DNA from: F22 sp963675625
GTDB lineage: Bacteria; Bacteroidota; Bacteroidia; Bacteroidales; Bacteroidaceae
Direction of reading: 5' to 3'
DNA: 64,000 bases
Assembly: GCA_963675625.1 (NCBI GenBank)
Contig: OY776497.1
Location: 2,604,001 to 2,668,000 of the forward strand
Made by a program: the position numbers and the translations under genes. Under the pieces are notes generated by a model, which saw only the letters and a list, made by a program, of their open reading frames with translations, ran no database searches and was not told the DNA's origin. Shown in pieces: positions 35,409 to 45,123 of this stretch (position 1 is the first letter of the stretch; the number at the start of each line of letters is the position of its first letter).

Positions 35409-36637
35409 GCATGAATAAATTACTAATTATAAGTTTGATGGTATGCAGTTGTTGGACTTGTGCCTGGAGTCAACCGTTACAGGTTGTCGTACAACATGCT
35501 ATAGAAAACAATGCTACCCTTGAAGCAGCAGAACTTGAGATGAAGATGGCAAAGATAGCGGTTGATGAGGCTTGGAAACTACCAGATTTGAAGGTGGGGT
35601 ATGGCTGGTTTGCTTCTGAACCTCAAACCCGTACAGGTAGTCAAGAGTATAAAGTCTCTGTACAACAGATGCTACCTTGGTTTGGTGTCTTAAATAATAA
35701 GAAAAATGTAGCGAAGACGAAAGTGCAATTGAGTCATTCACAGCTACTTCTAGCTCGAAGAAAATTGATTTTTTCCGTGAGTAGGGGGTACTATAATTTG
35801 TTTGCTTTGCAGCAAAAGATACGTGTAACCAACCACTATATTGAATGGCTTGAAGATAAAAGAGGACTCATCTTAAATAGGCTGCAGAGCAATAAAGGAA
35901 ATCTATCAGATGTATTGCTCCTAGATATGCGAGTGAATGATTTAAAACAGATGGTTGTAGAAGTAAAAGCAGAAGAAGCATCTATGCAAGCCTCTATGAG
36001 GGCGTTGACAAATGAGGAAGATACGACAAGAATTACGACAGACGATTTGTTTTTACATTTGCCTGATGATCCAGAATATGTACCCGAATTGCTTAAAGAT
36101 GTCGACCAACATCCCGTTTTGAAGCAGATCGATGCCATGATGCATATTGTCAATGGGCAAGCGAAAGTGAACAACTCCTCCAATTATCCCAATATTGCCA
36201 TAGGTATGGACTATATCAATATAAAGAAAAGAACAGATATGGTTGTCCCCAATAATGGAGATGATATTTATATGCTAATGGTTTCCTTCTCTATACCACT
36301 TTGGAATAAGTCCAAGTCGGTAGCTAAAAGACTAGCCATGCGACAAAGACAATTGCAAGTCGATAGACGACAAAAAAGTTTGGAGTTGCGAGCCGAACTT
36401 TTGGGAGCGGTTAGTCGTAAAAAGGCAGCTATGCAAACCTTTACTTTGCAAAACACCAATCGATTGACAGCGCAAAGAGCAGCTAAATTGGCATTAGCCA
36501 ATATTGTTACTGTCTCCGATGGCGTTGAGAGGTGGATTGATTGGCTTCGTTTGGAACAAGAGGCTGAATGGAAAATGATCCAAGCAGCAAAAACATATTA
36601 TATGGAATCTGCACTGGTCTTATACCTCGTACAATGA
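35405..36637 (+). CDS. cusC: TolC-family outer-membrane channel of the Cus system
   Basis: The protein has 410 residues: a signal peptide (to about AWSQ) and two long-helix repeats typical of TolC/CusC (AIENNATLEAAELEMKMAKIAVDEA; later AKSVAKRLAMRQRQLQVDRRQKSLELRAEL). Its ATG overlaps the cusA stop (ATGA, 35405-35408); an ATG at 35411 is an alternative. It provides the exit duct. Confidence 0.86.
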   Translation: MSMNKLLIISLMVCSCWTCAWSQPLQVVVQHAIENNATLEAAELEMKMAKIAVDEAWKLPDLKVGYGWFASEPQTRTGSQEYKVSVQQMLPWFGVLNNKKNVAKTKVQLSHSQLLLARRKLIFSVSRGYYNLFALQQKIRVTNHYIEWLEDKRGLILNRLQSNKGNLSDVLLLDMRVNDLKQMVVEVKAEEASMQASMRALTNEEDTTRITTDDLFLHLPDDPEYVPELLKDVDQHPVLKQIDAMMHIVNGQAKVNNSSNYPNIAIGMDYINIKKRTDMVVPNNGDDIYMLMVSFSIPLWNKSKSVAKRLAMRQRQLQVDRRQKSLELRAELLGAVSRKKAAMQTFTLQNTNRLTAQRAAKLALANIVTVSDGVERWIDWLRLEQEAEWKMIQAAKTYYMESALVLYLVQ

Positions 36638-36660
36638 TAAATAATTAAAAAGAAAGAGCA

Positions 36661-38346
36661 ATGAAAAAAAATGGATACTATAAAATTTTGATTTTGTTTG
36701 GTGCATTAATGCTGTGGGGAGCTTGTGGTAGTAAACAGTCTGGTGATAAAGGTGAGAAACATATTGACCACCAATATAAACAAGAAGCAACTTTGTGGAC
36801 TTGTTCAATGCATCCACAAATAAAAAAGAATAAGCCAGGTGCATGTCCTATATGTGGTATGAGGTTAATTCCTCTAGAAGGTGAGCACAAAGAAGAGGCA
36901 CAGGGACATATGCCAGAGAGTCATCTTGATATGGGCAATACTTTGACATTAGCACATGTCCAAGTGTCCAAAATAGTACGTGGTACAGCCTATAATACCA
37001 AGAACTTTGTGGGAGAGATTGTACCCAATGATCAAGCCAAAGAAGTACAAGTTAGTTATTTGAGTGGGCGTATTGATAAAAACTTCATCACCTATGAAGG
37101 GCAAAAAGTACGTAAAGGACAAACACTGTCCCTTATGTATGTCCCTCAGATTATAGAGTTGCAGCAAGAATTAGCAGTGGCCAATGAGTTACGTGATACA
37201 CAGCCTGATATTTACACAGCATTGCGCAATAAAATGCATGTGTTGAAATTCTCACCCAAGCAGATCAAAATACTTGAGGAGACAAAAGAACCTATTGTTA
37301 ATTTTCCAGTTTATGCTACAGTACATGGTACGGTCACCAAAATTTTAGCTACCCAAGGTGATCAAGTGAAGGTGGGGCAACCAATTTTTGAAGTCGTTGA
37401 TTTCAGCAAAATATGGGTACGATTAGATGTCTTAGAACGCGAGAGCAGTGGCTTACGATTAGGGCAAACAGTAGAGGTGAGAATTCCTGCATTGCCTGGT
37501 CATGTGTTCAAGTCGGTTATTGATTATGTGGCACCAGTTGTTGATCCCCAATTGGGTACCATAGCAGTTCGGGCAACTCTTGATAATATAAAAGGGGCAT
37601 TGAAAATTGGTATGCTTGTAGATGCTGTAGTCACTTTGTCAAAGAAAAGTAATGATGTCACGGATATAATTGTCCCTAAGTCTGCTGTACTATGGACGGG
37701 AAAACGTTCTATTGTATATGTACAGCAAGATCATAATAAGTATGCACTAAGGGAGGTCGTTTTGGGTGAGCGTACAGGGGATAACTATATAATACTGAAG
37801 GGACTGCATGAGGGTGAGTATGTAGTCACAAATGGTGCATTTACTGTTGATGCTGCGGCTCAATTAGCAGGTTTACCATCGATGGTGCATAAAAAGCAGA
37901 CTAATGGTATGGAGGGCATGTCAAATATGAAACATGTACATTCCAGCAACTTGAAACTAGCTTTTGCTGAATACAGTTCCTTAACAAAAGCTTTATACCA
38001 TGATGATTTTACAGAAGCTCAGAAACACATGCTTGCATTGAATAATGCGTTGAAAGACCAGATAACTGATGATAAAGTTTTCTTGAAAACACTTAACAAA
38101 GGAAGTAAATCAATAGATATTGAGACACTCCGTAATGTCTATGAGGAAATTTCTAGTTGGATGATTGCACATGTATGTGAGCAAGGATTGGAACAAAAAG
38201 TATTTATACAATTTTGTCCTATGGCTCATCGTAATCAAGGTGCTAGGTGGATTAGTGTAGAAAAGGAAATTAAAAACCCATATTTTGGAAGCAAAATGTT
38301 GCATTGCGGTAGTACTCAAGATTCCATAATGGGTAAAACGTATTAA
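36661..38346 (+). CDS. cusB: Periplasmic adaptor (CusB) with heavy-metal-binding and DUF3347 domains
   Basis: The protein has 561 residues. Lipobox-like WGAC (Cys22), then a heavy-metal-binding domain YTCSMHP-type (WTCSMHPQIKKNKPGACPICGM, about 47-70), the adaptor core (hairpin, lipoyl-like and barrel parts, about 95-415), and a DUF3347 domain at the end (CPMAH near residue 520), a copper-linked module. It links CusA to CusC. The two metal domains are the best evidence that the operon handles copper or silver. No regulator is adjacent. Confidence 0.88.
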   Translation: MKKNGYYKILILFGALMLWGACGSKQSGDKGEKHIDHQYKQEATLWTCSMHPQIKKNKPGACPICGMRLIPLEGEHKEEAQGHMPESHLDMGNTLTLAHVQVSKIVRGTAYNTKNFVGEIVPNDQAKEVQVSYLSGRIDKNFITYEGQKVRKGQTLSLMYVPQIIELQQELAVANELRDTQPDIYTALRNKMHVLKFSPKQIKILEETKEPIVNFPVYATVHGTVTKILATQGDQVKVGQPIFEVVDFSKIWVRLDVLERESSGLRLGQTVEVRIPALPGHVFKSVIDYVAPVVDPQLGTIAVRATLDNIKGALKIGMLVDAVVTLSKKSNDVTDIIVPKSAVLWTGKRSIVYVQQDHNKYALREVVLGERTGDNYIILKGLHEGEYVVTNGAFTVDAAAQLAGLPSMVHKKQTNGMEGMSNMKHVHSSNLKLAFAEYSSLTKALYHDDFTEAQKHMLALNNALKDQITDDKVFLKTLNKGSKSIDIETLRNVYEEISSWMIAHVCEQGLEQKVFIQFCPMAHRNQGARWISVEKEIKNPYFGSKMLHCGSTQDSIMGKTY

Positions 38347-38369
38347 GAAACCCTAAGACTTAATCTGTC

Positions 38370-39305
38370 TTATCTATACAAGTAGACCATACCATCAGGA
38401 CAACATATTATCTGGTATAAGTCCTTATAACGAATGAGAATCTGACGAGAGTGTGCAGCTTCCAAAATAGCTTGTAAACGAGAGTAACTATCGGATGATG
38501 GGGGGACAATGGCTTCTATCTCAGAAGTCCAAGTTTCAGTAGGATACTCGTTTTGAAGTTGTTTAATGGTAGTTATGACTTCTTCTGCTTCTAGCCAATA
38601 TATATATGCTTTTAAATGACTTTCAACTTTTTCTGATAGTCCAATAGGTATTGTATATACATCTCCAAGATAGGGCTGATTACTATCAAGTAGATGAGCC
38701 AATTTTGGGCGTTGTATAGCCAAAGTCATATCTGCTTTTATAATAGATTCTAGGGGGAATTGTGAGTTATCTTCACAATGTAATCCCGATGGAATATCTA
38801 TTGAGATGATCGGAGTCTTTAGACTATTGATTTCTGATACAATATTAGCATATTCTCCGCTGAGTGGACGGTTCAATCCAGAACCGAAAAGGGCATCTAG
38901 GATGATAGGGTAAGGGGGGATGTACAAAAAATCCAATTCTTGTAATTTGGAAAACACGTTGTGCACCTCATCAATGTTTTCGATCAAAGAAAAATCAACT
39001 TCTTTAGGTAGCTTTTCTATGTTAATAGAGGTGTCTGAACTAATATTTCCCTGAAGATGAAACACATATAGTTTTACGAGGTACCCTCTATTACTTAGTA
39101 AACGTGCTATAGCTACACCGTCGCCCCCGTTATTGCCAGGACCCGCAAAAATGATAACGGGATGATGAACGTTCCATTGAGTTGTAAAAAATACTGTTAG
39201 CGCTTCTGCAGCGGCTTCCATCAAATCGACAGAGGAAATACCTTTTTCTTCTATCGTGGCTTGATCCCATAAACGGGTTGTTTGGGCGGAATATATTTTT
39301 TTCAT
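38370..39305 (-). CDS. nnrE: NAD(P)H-hydrate epimerase, with shrunken dehydratase part
   Basis: The protein has 311 residues. The YjeF-N epimerase domain (1-220) has the GPGNNGGDG motif and the LDALFGSGLNRPL and ISIDIPSGL segments. Most bacterial homologs are about 500 residues because they also carry the ADP-dependent dehydratase NnrD; here only about 85 residues follow. Their end (LEAAHSRQILIRYKDLYQIICCPDGMVYL) looks like a remnant of the NnrD ILEAA...LKGAHTAI.TPDG.VY strand, with the ATP site missing. It repairs damaged NAD(P)HX by epimerisation; the dehydratase step must be done elsewhere, if at all. Confidence 0.85.
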   Translation of the reverse strand: MKKIYSAQTTRLWDQATIEEKGISSVDLMEAAAEALTVFFTTQWNVHHPVIIFAGPGNNGGDGVAIARLLSNRGYLVKLYVFHLQGNISSDTSINIEKLPKEVDFSLIENIDEVHNVFSKLQELDFLYIPPYPIILDALFGSGLNRPLSGEYANIVSEINSLKTPIISIDIPSGLHCEDNSQFPLESIIKADMTLAIQRPKLAHLLDSNQPYLGDVYTIPIGLSEKVESHLKAYIYWLEAEEVITTIKQLQNEYPTETWTSEIEAIVPPSSDSYSRLQAILEAAHSRQILIRYKDLYQIICCPDGMVYLYR

Positions 39306-39354
39306 GGTGCTAAATCTATATGCTCTATCTTAATTGTAAGATCTGATATGTTTA

Positions 39355-39386
39355 CAAATATATGAATTTACTGTGTGTATTGCAAG
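39355..39386 (-). promoter_or_regulatory. Promoter of nnrE
   Basis: On the minus strand CTTG (39383-39386), a 20-nt spacer and TATATTTG (39355-39362), 50 nt before the start. Confidence 0.62.
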
Positions 39387-39448
39387 GAAAGTGATGGAGA
39401 GATAAATTACTTTATTTAGCGAAATAGTATGAAGTAACAAAAAATGTG

Positions 39449-39456
39449 TATATTTG
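39449..39456 (+). promoter_or_regulatory. -7 box TATATTTG directly before the GT39 gene
   Basis: It ends 4 nt before the ATG at 39461, so transcription would begin at or next to the start codon (leaderless), or translation starts at the next ATG (39473). No clear -33 box. Confidence 0.55.
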
Positions 39457-39460
39457 TGCC

Positions 39461-41011
39461 ATGAAGAAGTGTATGGAAAAAAAGGCTGTGGTATGTATGT
39501 TTCTAATTCATGTCGCAGTAGCATTAAGTCGATGTTTATTTGTTATTTTCGGTCATTTAGACTTACATTATGAAGAGGCACAGTATTGGACATGGTCACA
39601 GCATTTGGATTGGTCGTATTATTCCAAACCACCGTTGATCGCTTATGTGAATTATATATCACAGGCGGTTTTTGGGCATTCGGAATTTGCGGTACGTTTT
39701 AATGCCATAGCATTGGGCTTTCTCAGTGCAGTGGTTTTGTATCTCTTGGCCAAGGAGATGACGCGAGACACAACAAAAGCAATATGGGCCTCTCTTTTGA
39801 TTTATGTAATGCCATTTTTTCAAGGGGCGTCTATGTTCTTTTCTACAGATGCATTACTATTATTCTTTTATCTTTGGGCACTTTATCTCGCTTGGATAGC
39901 AGTGAAATATGACCATTGGAAACATTGGTTATGGTTTGGTGTAGCATTAGGACTTGGATATTTGTCTAAGTATGCGATGTTATTTTTCCTTCCAGCCTTT
40001 GGTATATATCTATGGATGATGGATAGGCGTGTGTTGACTAATACCAAATTGTATGTATCCATTGCCTTGTCATTCTGCTTTTTTATCCCTGTCATGATTT
40101 GGGGAGCACAGCATGATTTTGTGGATTATAAACATCTAGCCCATCTTTCTGGAACTCATGATATACCATTGACGTGGGGGAAAAGAATCAGTAAGATTCT
40201 AGAATATGTAGGAGGACAGTTAGCTATTATTTCTCCATTATTTTTGGTCATGTACACAAAGGCTTTTCGACGCATTAAATGCAATAAGTCTATGTGGTTC
40301 TTGGCCTCTCACGGACTGATGATTTTTATCTTATTCCTATATGTGGCAGCTACACGTCGATCTGGTGCAAACATCAATTGGACTATGTTTGCATACGTGG
40401 GATTCCCCATCGTCTTATCATCTTATCTAGTCGATGTGAAAAAGCAAAAGGTGGCCTCTGTACTTTCTATAATTACGATTATATTGCTTATAATTGGGAC
40501 AAATTTGTCTTGTTTAGACGTGATTGGAATGAAACGAGTAATGCCTTCGACATCTGATCCGAGTAAGCATATGGTTGGATGGAATGAATTGTCTGATGAT
40601 CTTCTTGACCTGGAAAAAAGTTTGAATACAGACAAGGTGTTTTTCTTTTCTGATTCCTATCATGTGACATCCGAATTGCTTTTCTATATGTATCCTCAGC
40701 AGAATGTGTATTTTGTGAATGTAGGTAAGAGAATGAACCAATTTGATCTATGGAACAAGGAATTGGGAGGCATCAATCAATACGCCAATCAAGGATATAC
40801 TGGAATCTTTATTAGTAGTAAATGTTTCCACAGTAAAGATCATCTTTTGAAAGATGCGCCACTTTTACCAGAAGTGGTGCAGGAATCCTTTGCACCTGGA
40901 TATGAATACCGTACTCACATCACTTATTTGCGAGGTGCGCCAGTGTATCAGTTTTATATCTATGTTTTGAAGGACTTTACCTCTTTCAAAGGAGAAACCG
41001 AGGGGTATTAA
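39461..41011 (+). CDS. GT39-type (ArnT/PMT-like) membrane glycosyltransferase
   Basis: The protein has 516 residues with about eleven membrane segments. The first periplasmic loop carries the GT-C signature: DLHYEEAQYWTWSQHLDWSYYSKPPLIAY, with the Glu-Ala and KPPL motif of ArnT-like enzymes. A soluble tail of about 130 residues ends the protein. These enzymes move a sugar from a polyprenyl-phosphate donor to lipid A or protein. The frame opens at 39446 within the -7 box, so 39461 (or 39473) is the start. Its stop overlaps the convergent transporter gene by 4 nt. Confidence 0.82.
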   Translation: MKKCMEKKAVVCMFLIHVAVALSRCLFVIFGHLDLHYEEAQYWTWSQHLDWSYYSKPPLIAYVNYISQAVFGHSEFAVRFNAIALGFLSAVVLYLLAKEMTRDTTKAIWASLLIYVMPFFQGASMFFSTDALLLFFYLWALYLAWIAVKYDHWKHWLWFGVALGLGYLSKYAMLFFLPAFGIYLWMMDRRVLTNTKLYVSIALSFCFFIPVMIWGAQHDFVDYKHLAHLSGTHDIPLTWGKRISKILEYVGGQLAIISPLFLVMYTKAFRRIKCNKSMWFLASHGLMIFILFLYVAATRRSGANINWTMFAYVGFPIVLSSYLVDVKKQKVASVLSIITIILLIIGTNLSCLDVIGMKRVMPSTSDPSKHMVGWNELSDDLLDLEKSLNTDKVFFFSDSYHVTSELLFYMYPQQNVYFVNVGKRMNQFDLWNKELGGINQYANQGYTGIFISSKCFHSKDHLLKDAPLLPEVVQESFAPGYEYRTHITYLRGAPVYQFYIYVLKDFTSFKGETEGY

Positions 41012-42222
41012 CCCCTGGTTTTTTTAGCTAGTGTTTTAATCCAGATTGTTAGTGCACACAAGCAGGCAAATAAAGCCATAATCCAACTCATATTCCATGG
41101 ATTGCCAGTGTCGTTATTGAGCCAGCTCAATATTATAGTGGAGATAATGCCGCTACCATATTGCAAAGCTCCCAATAATGCCGAAGCTGAACCAGCCATT
41201 TCTGGCACTAGATCTAGTGCTGCCGCAGTGGAAGTGGCGGCTATTACACCGTTCATCGCAAAAAAGAAAAATATAGGAATAACGACTCCGTATATTCCTC
41301 CAAGGTTTAATTTGACTAGCATCAATAAAGTCAGTCCCCCCAACATGGCAATCGTCGTAGAGACTTTTAATATAAGATCTAGTGTGTATTTACGAATGAG
41401 CAAACGGTTGACAAAACTTATTCCCATAACACCTACAATATTTAGCGAAAAAAGCCACCCATAATGTTGGGGTTGCACGTGAAAATAATTGATATATACA
41501 GCAGGGGAACCAGCAATAAAGGCATACACACCGACGTAAAAAAACGTGACACATAGCGTGTATTGCATAAAATGGGTATTTCGCAACAACAATCGGTATT
41601 CATGAAAGGCTTTCCATACGGAGGTTTGTAAGCGTTTTTCTTCAGGCAAGGTTTCTGGTAATTGCTTAAACGAAATCAGCATCACCACTCCAATAATGGC
41701 AAGTAGCCAAAAGATACTATGCCAGCTACTCAACCGAAGTATCTGCCCACCCAGTAATGGGCCAACGATTGGAGCCAATGCCATTATAATCATTAAGGTA
41801 GATAGCATCTCGGCTGCTTTAGCACGGCCGAATAAATCTCTCACCATTGCGCGTGAGAGCATAGGACCTACACAAGCACCAAATGCTTGAATAACTCGAG
41901 CGATGATTATTTCTGTGATTGTGTGGGATAGGGCACAACAAATGGAACCAATGATAAATAAAATCAACCCTATTACAAGAGGTTTTTTTCTTCCGATTCT
42001 ATCGCTGATAGGTCCCCAAAATATTTGAGCTACCGCAAATCCAATTAAAAAGCCAGTGATTGTTAATTCAATATTGCCTTGTAATTCAACATCCATATGT
42101 GGCAAGGCAGGAAGATAAATATCCGTTGATAAGGAGGTCAATGCCATTAGACCACCTAGAATAAATAAAAATAGTATATTAGTTGGTACCAGATATATAC
42201 CTGGTGCTTCTTTCTTTTTCAT
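41008..42222 (-). CDS. MFS multidrug transporter, Bcr/CflA family
   Basis: The protein has 404 residues and 12 membrane segments. Family motifs are present: LTSLSTDIYLPALPHM in TM1, GPISDRIGRKKPLVIG between TM2 and TM3, and IARVIQAFGACVGPMLSRAMVRDLF. It is a proton-driven exporter of drugs or metabolites from the cytoplasm. The start at 42222 (MKKKEAPG) is followed after about 15 residues by TM1. No regulator is attached. Confidence 0.87.
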   Translation of the reverse strand: MKKKEAPGIYLVPTNILFLFILGGLMALTSLSTDIYLPALPHMDVELQGNIELTITGFLIGFAVAQIFWGPISDRIGRKKPLVIGLILFIIGSICCALSHTITEIIIARVIQAFGACVGPMLSRAMVRDLFGRAKAAEMLSTLMIIMALAPIVGPLLGGQILRLSSWHSIFWLLAIIGVVMLISFKQLPETLPEEKRLQTSVWKAFHEYRLLLRNTHFMQYTLCVTFFYVGVYAFIAGSPAVYINYFHVQPQHYGWLFSLNIVGVMGISFVNRLLIRKYTLDLILKVSTTIAMLGGLTLLMLVKLNLGGIYGVVIPIFFFFAMNGVIAATSTAAALDLVPEMAGSASALLGALQYGSGIISTIILSWLNNDTGNPWNMSWIMALFACLCALTIWIKTLAKKTRG

Positions 42223-42333
42223 ATTATATTGTTATCCTTGAAATCAATTAATTACCTGTTCGTCTTAAAATGAACAATAAGGAATCCCCCTTTTCGAAGA
42301 GAGATCCCTTGTTTTCTGTATGATGATTAATAC

Positions 42334-42978
42334 CTATTTATTAAGCCATTCTTTGACAACTGTCTTTACTTTTGGTGTCGATTTTTGTGCATCCGTTCCT
42401 CGTACTGCCAATCCAGAATAGACAGTTGCTCCTACGCAAGCTCGACGAATATATGTCTCCGTTTGAGAAAGGCCACTACCTTCGTGTGTGCAGAATGGAA
42501 TCACTGTTTTTCCGTGCCAATCGTGACGTTCTATAAAGGTGTAAACAGGCATGGGCATATCTCCCCACCAGTTGGGATATCCAATAAAAATGACGTCATA
42601 GTCTTCAATCTTCTTATCACCTTTAATCTCTGGTTTTGCTTTTTCTTTTCTCTCTTTTTGCGCTACTTTGGTACATTGATCGTAATCTGCAGGGTAGGGA
42701 GTGACTGGCTCAATATGAAATAAATCAGCAGAGGTTTCTGCGGCGATTAGTTCGGCCACAATTTCTGTATTTCCTTTCTCTATATAACCTACATTGTAAT
42801 TCTCATCTGCTCGCGAGAAGTATACAACTAATGATTTCTTATTTTCAGTCATTTTTTGATAGCTTTGATTCGTTTGGGGCTTTGCTTTTTGAGGTAATTC
42901 TCTAGTGTTGTTTTGCCCTTTTATACCCAATACGTATAGTACAGTCATAAGGGCAACGAATGATATGGTCTTATTCAT
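42334..42978 (-). CDS. Exported flavodoxin-like protein
   Basis: The protein has 214 residues. A signal peptide (1-22) is followed by a linker, then a flavodoxin fold from about residue 48: SLVVYFSRADENYNVGYIEKGNT (phosphate loop variant), DVIFIGYPNWWGDMPMPVYTFIE and IPFCTHEGSGLSQT. It binds FMN and probably passes electrons in the periplasm or at the membrane. An internal Met (MTENKKSL, residue 43) could give a cytosolic form, but the signal peptide looks genuine. Confidence 0.82.
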   Translation of the reverse strand: MNKTISFVALMTVLYVLGIKGQNNTRELPQKAKPQTNQSYQKMTENKKSLVVYFSRADENYNVGYIEKGNTEIVAELIAAETSADLFHIEPVTPYPADYDQCTKVAQKERKEKAKPEIKGDKKIEDYDVIFIGYPNWWGDMPMPVYTFIERHDWHGKTVIPFCTHEGSGLSQTETYIRRACVGATVYSGLAVRGTDAQKSTPKVKTVVKEWLNK

Positions 42979-43041
42979 GTTGACTTGCTGGTTTTAGTTA
43001 TAACATTAATCTGCATTATTTTATTCGCTATTATCACAATA

Positions 43042-43049
43042 CAAAAGTA
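43042..43049 (-). promoter_or_regulatory. -7 box TACTTTTG for the flavodoxin gene
   Basis: It matches TAnnTTTG on the minus strand, 64 nt before the start at 42978. The -33 box is unclear. Confidence 0.48.
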
Positions 43050-43127
43050 CGGCGAAAGTATCAATTTCTTGTGATGTACATTACAGATTCTGTGACCAAA
43101 ATTACTGATGTTTACATATATCAAAAA

Positions 43128-43172
43128 ATCCATGCCCTCAAAAGTTGATGATATACTTTTGAGGGCATGGAT
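43128..43172 (-). terminator. Intrinsic terminator of the DEAD-box helicase gene
   Basis: A perfect 18-bp stem (43128-43145 with 43155-43172, 9-nt loop) is followed on the minus strand by TTTTTTGATA. Confidence 0.88.
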
Positions 43173-43197
43173 ACTAGGGCTCTGTATAAAAGCTTGT

Positions 43198-44463
43198 TTA
43201 GGCGTTTTTCTTTCTAAACTGTTTCTTTACACCAGGTTTGGCAGAGAATGGCTTAGTCGATTTATTTCTTTTAGGTCGATTGCTATTTTCTTTAGGCTTG
43301 GGTTGCTCTATAGGAATGGGCATTTCATCTGCATTGGCGCTAAAAGGGTGTTCGTCAATTCTATGAATACGTTGACGAATCAATTTTTCTATATCTACCA
43401 CATAACTCCTCTCTTCGATATCACAAAATGAGATTGCTATCCCTTCTCGACCTGCGCGGCCAGTACGACCTATACGGTGTACGTACGTTTCAGGGATATT
43501 AGGCAATTCATAATTGATCACGTGTGATAAGTTGTCCACATCAATACCACGCGCAGCGATATCTGTAGCTATAAGTACCCGAATGTCACGTGATTTGAAG
43601 TCATTTAGTGCTTTCTGACGAGCATTTTGTGACTTGTTTCCGTGAATGGCTGCAGCAGAGATCTTGTTTTTGTTTAGAATACGTGCAATTCTATCTGCTC
43701 CATGCTTAGTGCGGGTAAAAACAAGAACCGATTCGAGTGTCTGATCTTCAAGTAGATAGACCAATAAATCACGCTTATCTGTTTTTGATACATGATATAA
43801 TCGTTGTTCTACACGTTCTGCTGTCGAACTCTTTTGTGCGATTTCTATCGTTATAGGGTGTTTAAGCATACGTGCGGCCAACTGCTCTATCTGTTTAGGC
43901 ATAGTAGCCGAAAAGAAGAGGGTTTGTCTCTCAGTTGGGATAATTTTCAAGATACGTTTGATATCATGAATAAACCCCATATCCAGCATACGATCGGCTT
44001 CGTCCAACACAAAATAATCGAGTGACTGGAGTTTGATATACCCTTGAGTATGTAAGTCGAGTAGGCGACCCGGAGTGGCCACTAGAATCTGTATACCATG
44101 TTTCAGAGCCTTTATCTGTGGAGCTGTATTGACACCACCAAAGATGACGGTATGGTGTACGTTATGTACATGCTGACTATATGTCGAGATGTTTTCACCA
44201 ATTTGAATGGCAAGCTCACGCGTAGGGGTGACGATAAGTGCTTTAATTCCTTGTCGTGGGTTGCTCTTCGCAAGTCCTTGAATGATAGGTAGTGTAAAAG
44301 CGGCTGTCTTACCAGTGCCAGTTTGAGCATATCCTAATATGTCTTTTCCTGCTAATATTTCAGGAATAGCGCGTGTCTGAATTGGAGTTGGTGCGGTGTA
44401 TCCTGCGTCTTTGATTGCGTTTTGAATAGGCGTAATCAAAGGGAAATCTGTAAATTTTACCAT
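43198..44463 (-). CDS. rhlE: DEAD-box RNA helicase, RhlE-like
   Basis: The protein has 421 residues. All core motifs are visible: Q-motif GYTAPTPIQ, Walker A AQTGTGKT (46-53), PTREL, DEAD, SAT, ARGIDV and HRIGRTGR. The C-terminal 50 residues are a basic, Lys/Asn-rich tail typical of RNA binding. It unwinds RNA in the cytoplasm, for ribosome assembly, decay or cold adaptation. RhlE is the closest group by the FPLITPIQNAI start and tail, but the exact paralog is not certain. Confidence 0.9.
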   Translation of the reverse strand: MVKFTDFPLITPIQNAIKDAGYTAPTPIQTRAIPEILAGKDILGYAQTGTGKTAAFTLPIIQGLAKSNPRQGIKALIVTPTRELAIQIGENISTYSQHVHNVHHTVIFGGVNTAPQIKALKHGIQILVATPGRLLDLHTQGYIKLQSLDYFVLDEADRMLDMGFIHDIKRILKIIPTERQTLFFSATMPKQIEQLAARMLKHPITIEIAQKSSTAERVEQRLYHVSKTDKRDLLVYLLEDQTLESVLVFTRTKHGADRIARILNKNKISAAAIHGNKSQNARQKALNDFKSRDIRVLIATDIAARGIDVDNLSHVINYELPNIPETYVHRIGRTGRAGREGIAISFCDIEERSYVVDIEKLIRQRIHRIDEHPFSANADEMPIPIEQPKPKENSNRPKRNKSTKPFSAKPGVKKQFRKKNA

Positions 44464-44485
44464 TGAATAATTTTATAATAGGCGG

Positions 44486-44493
44486 CAAAGATA
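44486..44493 (-). promoter_or_regulatory. -7 box TATCTTTG for the helicase gene
   Basis: It matches TAnnTTTG on the minus strand, 23 nt before the start at 44463. Confidence 0.55.
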
Positions 44494-44570
44494 CAATTTC
44501 TTTTTGACATGACCGCATAGCTTGGTGTGTATAGGTAGTAAAACTTGTTTCTGGGCGTTATAAAATGAAA

Positions 44571-44603
44571 TCGAGAATATGTGATTATAGGACATATTCT
44601 CGA
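44571..44603 (-). terminator. Hairpin downstream of the small secreted protein gene
   Basis: TCGAGAATATG (44571-44581) pairs with CATATTCTCGA (44593-44603). A short T-rich stretch follows on both strands. Confidence 0.68.
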
Positions 44604-44688
44604 CTTTTCTATATGGATTACAGCTATTAAACTGTATCAGCAATCTCACTCAAATTTCTTCGTTCAAATAAGAATACTTAGAAATCGG

Positions 44689-45123
44689 TTAGAATTGATC
44701 TTGATCAATATCAAACATGGCTAATTGTTCTACAGGAAGTGCTAAACCAGATGGAGCTAATGGGAAAGCATACTTTTGATCTTTCATAAAGGTGTAATTC
44801 CATTGCCATTTCATGGTGATATAGCAGAATTCATCTGTGTATTTATAGGTGAAAGTACGACAAGGTTCCCACTTATCCCTATTTCTTGACCACATTCGAA
44901 CCACCTTCTTCAATGGGCGATTATATTCGTCAAAATCTATAACTGACTTCTTGTAATTGCGCAATGAATTAAAATCATCCATTACATATACATTAATAAT
45001 TTTAGTTCCCTCGGCTTCTATCACATTGTGATAAAAGTTCTTATCCTGGGCTAGAGAGGCACCTATACAGGTGAAAAACAACATAATTGTCACGAGTGCT
45101 GATTTGAAGATAATTGCTTTCAT
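44689..45123 (-). CDS. Small secreted protein, DUF3836-like
   Basis: The protein has 144 residues with a clear signal peptide (1-25, ending ASLAQ). The mature part has repeated beta-rich lines (KKSVIDFDEYNRPLKKVVRMW..., CRTFTYKYTDEFCYI) reminiscent of the DUF3836 family of Bacteroides. Its function is unknown. It stands alone, with a hairpin behind it and a 460-bp gene-free region before it. Confidence 0.62.
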   Translation of the reverse strand: MKAIIFKSALVTIMLFFTCIGASLAQDKNFYHNVIEAEGTKIINVYVMDDFNSLRNYKKSVIDFDEYNRPLKKVVRMWSRNRDKWEPCRTFTYKYTDEFCYITMKWQWNYTFMKDQKYAFPLAPSGLALPVEQLAMFDIDQDQF

